Below, one piece after another: positions 4,649 through 7,057 of a DNA stretch of 7,057 bases. The translations under genes and the position numbers were made by a program. Source of the stretch: Aphodovivens avicola (GTDB lineage: Bacteria > Actinomycetota > Coriobacteriia > Coriobacteriales > Eggerthellaceae); the NCBI GenBank assembly GCA_018712515.1, contig DVGW01000004.1, forward strand, positions 1 to 7,057, in the 5' to 3' direction. Below the pieces are notes generated by a model. The model ran no database searches. It saw nothing but the letters and a program-made list of their open reading frames with translations, and was not told the DNA's origin. The stretch's first letter is position 1. The number at the start of each line of letters is the position of its first letter.

Positions 4649-5671
4649 ATGGATACAACGGTGATGCTCGGCCACGGCAGCGGCGGCACCATGATGAAGC
4701 GCATCATCGACGAGGTGTTCTTCGCCGCGTACGCCGGCGACGAGCTGCTGCGCGGCGACGACGCCGCGGTGCTGCCCGCGCTCGGAGAGGGCGAGCGGCT
4801 GGCGTTCTCCACGGACAGCTTCGTGGTGACGCCGCACTTCTTCCCCGGAGGGGACATCGGCAGGCTCGCGGTGTGCGGCACCGTCAACGATGTCGCCACC
4901 AGCGGAGCGCGCCCCCTGTACCTCAGCTGCGGGTTCATCCTCGAGGAGGGTTTCCCCATCGAGGACCTCAAGCGCATCTGCGCCTCGATGGCCGAGGTGG
5001 CGCGCGAGGCGGGCGTCGCGCTCGTCACGGGCGACACCAAGGTGGTCAACCGCGGCCACGGCGACGGCGTCTACATCAACACGAGCGGCGTCGGCGTGCT
5101 GGCGCCGGGCGTCGAGCTGGGCGGCGCGCAATGCCGGCCGGGCGACGCGGTGCTGGTGTCGGGCACGCTGGGCGACCACGGCATCACCATCATGAGCTGC
5201 CGCGAAGGCCTGGGATTCTCCGCCGATCTGCAAAGCGATGCGGCCCCTCTCAACCACCTGATCGCCGACGTGCTTGCCGCGGCGCCCCATACGCGCTGCT
5301 TCCGCGACCCCACGCGCGGCGGCCTCGCCTCCACGCTCAACGAGCTTGCGGGCCAGGCGGGCGTCGACATGGTCATCGAGGAGGACGCTGTGCCGGTGAA
5401 GCCGGCGGTCCAGGGTGCTTGCGACATGCTAGGTTACGACGTGCTCCAGGTCGCCAACGAGGGCAAGATGGTGTGCGTCGTCGCGACGGACGAGGCGGAG
5501 GCCGCCCTGGCGGCGATGAGGGAGAACCCCTACGGCGCCGATGCCGCCATCATCGGCGAGGTGACCGAGGCGCAGCCCGAGCGCGGGTCGAAGGTGTTCC
5601 TGCGCACGGCGTTCGGCGGCACGCGCATCCTCGACATGCTGGTCGGAGAGCAGCTGCCGCGCATCTGCTAG
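4649..5671 (+). CDS. hypE: [NiFe]-hydrogenase maturation protein HypE
   Basis: HypE dehydrates the thiocarboxamide carried on its C-terminal cysteine to a thiocyanate, supplying the CN ligands of the [NiFe] active site together with HypF and the HypCD complex. The 340-residue product (usual family size) shows the AIR-synthase-type ATP-binding fold: GHGSGGTMM (8-16), FSTDSFVV (53-60), the GGDIGRLAVCGTVNDVA stretch (68-84), VTGDTKVV (126-133), RDPTRGGLASTLNE (219-232) and EGKM (271-274). It ends in PRIC, with the modified cysteine as the last residue (C340). This terminus, and no selenophosphate-synthase N-terminal Cys/Sec motif, separates it from SelD. The ATG at 4649 has AAGGAGG seven bases upstream (4635-4641); earlier in-frame codons read as non-coding. 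It follows nikR by 152 bases. None of hypA, B, C, D or F is in view, so this hypE is apart from them or they lie elsewhere. Confidence 0.96.
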   Translation: MDTTVMLGHGSGGTMMKRIIDEVFFAAYAGDELLRGDDAAVLPALGEGERLAFSTDSFVVTPHFFPGGDIGRLAVCGTVNDVATSGARPLYLSCGFILEEGFPIEDLKRICASMAEVAREAGVALVTGDTKVVNRGHGDGVYINTSGVGVLAPGVELGGAQCRPGDAVLVSGTLGDHGITIMSCREGLGFSADLQSDAAPLNHLIADVLAAAPHTRCFRDPTRGGLASTLNELAGQAGVDMVIEEDAVPVKPAVQGACDMLGYDVLQVANEGKMVCVVATDEAEAALAAMRENPYGADAAIIGEVTEAQPERGSKVFLRTAFGGTRILDMLVGEQLPRIC

Positions 5672-5674
5672 GGG

Positions 5675-5694
5675 TTTCCGGGAGTTTCCGGAAG
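5675..5694 (+). repeat. Tandem 10-mer just after hypE, weak hairpin
   Basis: TTTCCGGGAG is followed directly by TTTCCGGAAG. The same bases form TTCCGG (5676-5681) / CCGGAA (5688-5693) with a 6-base loop. There is no T-tract, so at best it is a weak or Rho-assisted end for the hypE transcript. The rest of the gap up to the ferredoxin promoter holds nothing I can name. Confidence 0.3.
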
Positions 5695-5777
5695 ACGGCT
5701 CCGCGTTCGTCGCGCAGCATATCTGCCTCATGGCGCGCCCGTCATCCATCTGTTGCCGCACGGCTCCCTATTTTTTC

Positions 5778-5805
5778 TTGCATCGGCGGGGAAACGTGGT
5801 ATCTT
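5778..5805 (+). promoter_or_regulatory. Promoter of the ferredoxin gene
   Basis: TTGCAT (5778-5783) and TATCTT (5800-5805) are 16 bases apart, and TGG directly before the -10 gives the extended TGnTATCTT form. A T-run (5770-5776) lies just upstream. Transcription would start near 5812, about 64 bases before the ATG, so the ferredoxin can be expressed separately from hypE. Confidence 0.55.
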
Positions 5806-5875
5806 GCGTCCATGCAGTTTATGGGGGACCCCGGCGCATCCGCGGCGGGTTTGTCAGACGAGAAGGAGAACGATC

Positions 5876-6064
5876 ATGTCCCATCCTATTATCGAAGCTG
5901 ATGAGTGCATCGGTTGCGGCATCTGCGTCGACGCTTGCCCGCAGGAGGTCCTGGAAGTGGTCGGCGGCGCTGCCGAGGTCGTGAACGAGGAGGCGTGCGT
6001 CGCTTGCGGCGACTGCGTCGAGGAGTGCCCGATGGGCGCCATCACGGAGGTCGTCGAAGACTAG
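5876..6064 (+). CDS. 2[4Fe-4S] ferredoxin
   Basis: Small cytoplasmic electron carrier of the clostridial-type ferredoxin family. The 62-residue product has two complete CxxCxxCxxxCP motifs: C11, C14, C17, C21 (CIGCGICVDACP) and C41, C44, C47, C51 (CVACGDCVEECP), each providing ligands for one [4Fe-4S] cluster with the usual partner swap of the fourth cysteine. The ATG at 5876 has AAGGAG seven bases upstream (5863-5868); the frame is open further upstream but lacks a ribosome site there. The protein is acidic, as usual for the family. It has its own promoter and is followed by a perfect hairpin 4 bases after the stop, so it is probably monocistronic. Its partner cannot be read from the sequence. 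The neighbourhood of hypE and nikR would suit hydrogenase-linked electron flow in an anaerobe, but general low-potential redox work is equally likely. Confidence 0.95.
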   Translation: MSHPIIEADECIGCGICVDACPQEVLEVVGGAAEVVNEEACVACGDCVEECPMGAITEVVED

Positions 6065-6068
6065 AATC

Positions 6069-6096
6069 GTTCCGGCGGCCTGACGGCCGCCGGAAC
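6069..6096 (+). terminator. Perfect hairpin after the ferredoxin gene
   Basis: GTTCCGGCGGCC (6069-6080) pairs perfectly with 6085-6096 around a TGAC loop: a 12-bp stem 4 bases after the stop codon. No T-tract follows, so it is either a hairpin-only terminator of the kind proposed in high-GC actinobacteria, a 3'-end stabiliser, or the first member of the palindrome array that follows. Confidence 0.55.
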
Positions 6097-6107
6097 TGCT
6101 CGACGCT

Positions 6108-6212
6108 GCGAAGGGCCCAGGCACCGGATCTCGCGGCGATCCCGAGGACTTGCGTACCGAAGTACGCTTCGCCCTCGCGATCCCCACGATCTCCGGCACC
6201 AGGGCCCTTCTC
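6108..6212. repeat. Long imperfect palindrome (about 100 bases), REP/MITE-like
   Basis: The outer arms GAAGGGCCC (6110-6118) and GGGCCCTTC (6202-6210) match perfectly. Moving inward, CCGG (6124-6127/6193-6196), GATC (6138-6141/6179-6182), CGAGG/CCTCG (6143-6147/6173-6177) and GCGTAC/GTACGC (6152-6157/6162-6167) pair in register around a CGAA tetraloop centred at 6159-6160. The symmetry over 100 bases cannot be explained by a gene; all open frames here are shadows. It is far too long for a terminator and looks like a mobile or repetitive palindromic unit. Confidence 0.6.
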
Positions 6213-6222
6213 GCTGACGGGA

Positions 6223-6253
6223 ATGAGAAAAAGGGACAGTCACTTTTTCTCAT
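6223..6253. repeat. Palindrome with a GGGACAGTCACTTTTT-type core
   Basis: ATGAGAAAAAG (6223-6233) and CTTTTTCTCAT (6243-6253) form a perfect 11-bp stem around GGACAGTCA, which itself contains GAC-A-GTC. Sequences of the AAAAGGGACAGTC type are, from memory, common beside REP-associated tyrosine transposase (Y1/IS200-like) genes and as scattered intergenic copies. No transposase gene is present in this window, so this would be a non-autonomous copy. Confidence 0.55.
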
Positions 6254-6254
6254 C

Positions 6255-6295
6255 AAGCCTTCTGCGATGGACCGAAGTCCAAGCGCAGGAGGCTT
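6255..6295. repeat. Third hairpin of the array with CGAA tetraloop
   Basis: AAGCCT (6255-6260) pairs with AGGCTT (6290-6295), CTGCG (6262-6266) with CGCAG (6284-6288), and GGAC (6269-6272) with GTCC (6277-6280), closing a CGAA loop. The apex AC-CGAA-GT is the same as in the long palindrome at 6108-6212, which suggests the hairpins belong to one compound element or RNA. Confidence 0.5.
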
Positions 6296-6373
6296 TCTCG
6301 TCTCTGGAGCACACCTCGCTGCCGCTCGCCGACCCTTCATCTATCTGTGACTCCTGTATTGCGGCGAGTCTCT

Positions 6374-6396
6374 AAGCCCCTTCAAGGGGCTTTTTT
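6374..6396 (+). terminator. Intrinsic terminator upstream of dnaK
   Basis: AAGCCCC (6374-6380), loop TTCAA, GGGGCTT (6386-6392) with the T-run TTTTTT at 6391-6396: a textbook Rho-independent terminator reading rightwards. It ends whatever transcript crosses the palindrome array (ferredoxin readthrough or an array RNA) and isolates the dnaK promoter. Just before it CTCGCCG (6325-6331) can pair with CGGCGAG (6362-6368). Confidence 0.85.
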
Positions 6397-6459
6397 CGTG
6401 CCCTCGTTTACCTATATATAGATGCTTCAAAAATCTTATATGACAAAATGGTAACTAAC

Positions 6460-6488
6460 TTGACAGTGACAGACTTAGATTATATAGT
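6460..6488 (+). promoter_or_regulatory. Consensus sigma-70-type promoter of dnaK
   Basis: A perfect -35 TTGACA (6460-6465), a 17-base spacer and TATAGT (6483-6488), behind an AT-rich tract (6408-6459) that includes the palindrome CTATATATAG (6412-6421) and could act as an UP element. Transcription would start near 6495 and give a leader of about 115 bases. The promoter looks like a strong vegetative promoter. No CIRCE element is present and no complete HspR (HAIR) site with the usual 7-base spacer is visible. Confidence 0.8.
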
Positions 6489-6507
6489 TCCAATCGTTGA
6501 AAACGGT

Positions 6508-6578
6508 TTGAGCCGTGCAGGCGCACAAGGCGCGGCAGGGCCCACCCCCTTTCGGGGCGGGCGCGATACGGCGCTCAA
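6508..6578 (+). promoter_or_regulatory. Structured dnaK leader with two TTGAG/CTCAA half-sites
   Basis: TTGAGCCGT (6508-6516) pairs with ACGG (6568-6571) and CTCAA (6574-6578), leaving a 2-base bulge. Inside, GCCC-A-CCCC (6540-6548) pairs with GGGG-C-GGGC (6554-6562) around a 5-base loop. In RNA this gives a two-storey hairpin ending about 30 bases before the start codon, so the ribosome site itself (GAGAGG, 6596-6601) stays free. The outer arms resemble single HspR half-sites (CTTGAG/CTCAAG), but they are some 60 bases apart. Confidence 0.45.
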
Positions 6579-6610
6579 GCCCCGGTACTCCGACAGAGAG
6601 GAAGCAGGAA

Positions 6611-7057
6611 ATGGCTAAGATTCTTGGTATCGACCTTGGCACGACGAACTCGGCTATGGCGGTCATGGAGGGCAGCGAGCCCGAAATCCTGGTGAACGCC
6701 GAAGGCGACCGCACCACCCCGTCCGTGGAGGGCTTCCGCAAGGACGGCGAGCGCGTGGTCGGTAAGGCCGCTAAGAACCAGGCGGTCACCAACCCCGAGA
6801 ACACCGTGTCGTCCGTGAAGCGCTTCATCGGCCGCTCCTACGATGAGACCGCCGAAGAGCGCAAGACCATCAGCTACAACGTCCGCAAGGGCAAGGACGG
6901 CCGCGCGGTCGTCGACATCGACGGCAAGGACTACACCCCCGAGGAGATCTCGGCGATGGTGCTGCAGAAGATGAAGGCCGACGCCGAGAAGCAGCTCGGC
7001 GGCCCGGTGACCCAGGCGGTCATCACCGTCCCGGCGTACTTCAACGACGCTCAGCGC
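6611..7057 (+). CDS. dnaK: Molecular chaperone DnaK, N-terminal part, runs off the right edge
   Basis: Main Hsp70 chaperone, acting with DnaJ and GrpE on unfolded proteins in the cytoplasm. The first 149 codons are present and cover the start of the nucleotide-binding domain: phosphate-1 loop ILGIDLGTTNSAM (4-16), NAEGDRTTPSV (29-39), SSVKRFIG (67-74), YTPEEISAMVLQKMK and VITVPAYFNDAQR at the edge. The insertion after the SVKRFIGRSYDE segment is of the length seen in ordinary DnaK, unlike the shorter Hsp70 at the left end. The ATG at 6611 has GAGAGG nine bases upstream. A perfect TTGACA box and a long leader indicate high constitutive expression. In actinobacteria grpE, dnaJ and hspR usually follow; they would be beyond the window. 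Confidence 0.97.
   Translation, partial: MAKILGIDLGTTNSAMAVMEGSEPEILVNAEGDRTTPSVEGFRKDGERVVGKAAKNQAVTNPENTVSSVKRFIGRSYDETAEERKTISYNVRKGKDGRAVVDIDGKDYTPEEISAMVLQKMKADAEKQLGGPVTQAVITVPAYFNDAQR

Noticed and set aside
3720..4658. A 312-codon open frame on the minus strand opposite nikR
   Set aside because: It lies antisense to nikR and the small helical gene, is rich in Arg/His/Ala as expected from GC-skewed third positions, and has no ribosome site or recognisable domain.
4328..5290. A 320-codon minus-strand frame opposite hypE
   Set aside because: Antisense shadow of a confidently identified gene with no independent coding signals.
4649..5671. Selenophosphate synthetase (SelD) as an alternative for the AIR-synthase-type gene
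   Set aside because: The C-terminal PRIC with a terminal cysteine and the nickel context identify HypE; no SelD-type N-terminal Cys/Sec loop is present.
5672..5777. Intrinsic terminator at the T-run 5770-5776 after hypE
   Set aside because: No stable stem lies immediately before the T-run; it fits better as an upstream element of the ferredoxin promoter.
4525..5901. A 458-codon plus-strand frame overlapping hypE
   Set aside because: Shifted frame of hypE; the product is an Arg/His/Gly-rich low-complexity chain typical of high-GC shadow frames.
5819..6340. A 173-codon minus-strand frame across the ferredoxin and palindrome array
   Set aside because: It runs antisense through the ferredoxin and through hairpin arms, lacks a ribosome site, and reads as repeat-derived sequence.
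6255..6396. tRNA, SRP RNA, 6S RNA or tmRNA in the structured region before dnaK
   Set aside because: No T-loop GGTTCGAATCC-type motif, no GGAAGGAAGC-type SRP loop and no tmRNA ends are seen.
1..7057. CRISPR array or complete transposase gene
   Set aside because: No regularly spaced repeats with unique spacers and no transposase or integrase motif in any frame.

Overview
The window is high-GC, densely coding bacterial DNA. The combination of a DnaK with an actinobacterial look, a DUF5685 gene, NikR, HypE and a small 2[4Fe-4S] ferredoxin best fits an anaerobic Coriobacteriia/Eggerthellaceae-type actinobacterium (Eggerthella/Gordonibacter relatives). This is inferred from protein flavour and base composition, not from a search.

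Layout. (1) Bases 1-2595, minus strand: a tight four-gene run, transcribed leftwards: a small membrane protein with a C-terminal zinc ribbon, a DUF5685 protein, a J-domain protein with a glycine-rich linker, TPR-like helices and a cysteine-rich tail, and an Hsp70 (DnaK-family) protein that leaves the window. (2) Bases 2596-3198: no convincing protein gene except a possible 15-residue leader ORF. An AT-rich island at about 3000-3115 carries a near-consensus promoter, a pyrimidine-rich short transcript region and a perfect 14-bp hairpin, which makes it a candidate small RNA locus. (3) Bases 3199-3663, minus: a 154-residue protein of unknown function. (4) Bases 3795-5671, plus: a nickel cluster made of a small helical protein, the nickel regulator NikR and the [NiFe]-hydrogenase maturation protein HypE. 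There is a strong hairpin in front of the cluster and a foldable spacer between nikR and hypE. (5) Bases 5876-6064, plus: a small ferredoxin with its own promoter. (6) Bases 6065-6610: no protein gene. This stretch has four consecutive palindromes (REP/MITE-like), an intrinsic terminator, a consensus sigma-70-type promoter and a structured leader. (7) Bases 6611-7057, plus: the start of the housekeeping dnaK.

How it works together. Two different Hsp70 genes face outwards from the two ends. The left one comes with its own J-protein and two accessory proteins bearing cysteine or aspartate motifs, and looks like a dedicated chaperone module; the right one looks like the general stress chaperone. 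Between them sit nickel sensing (NikR), hydrogenase cofactor assembly (HypE) and electron transfer (ferredoxin), which suits an anaerobe with [NiFe] hydrogenase. The most promising little-described items are the chaperone/DUF5685/zinc-ribbon module, the putative sRNA at about 3066-3147, the nikR-hypE spacer structure and the palindrome array before dnaK.
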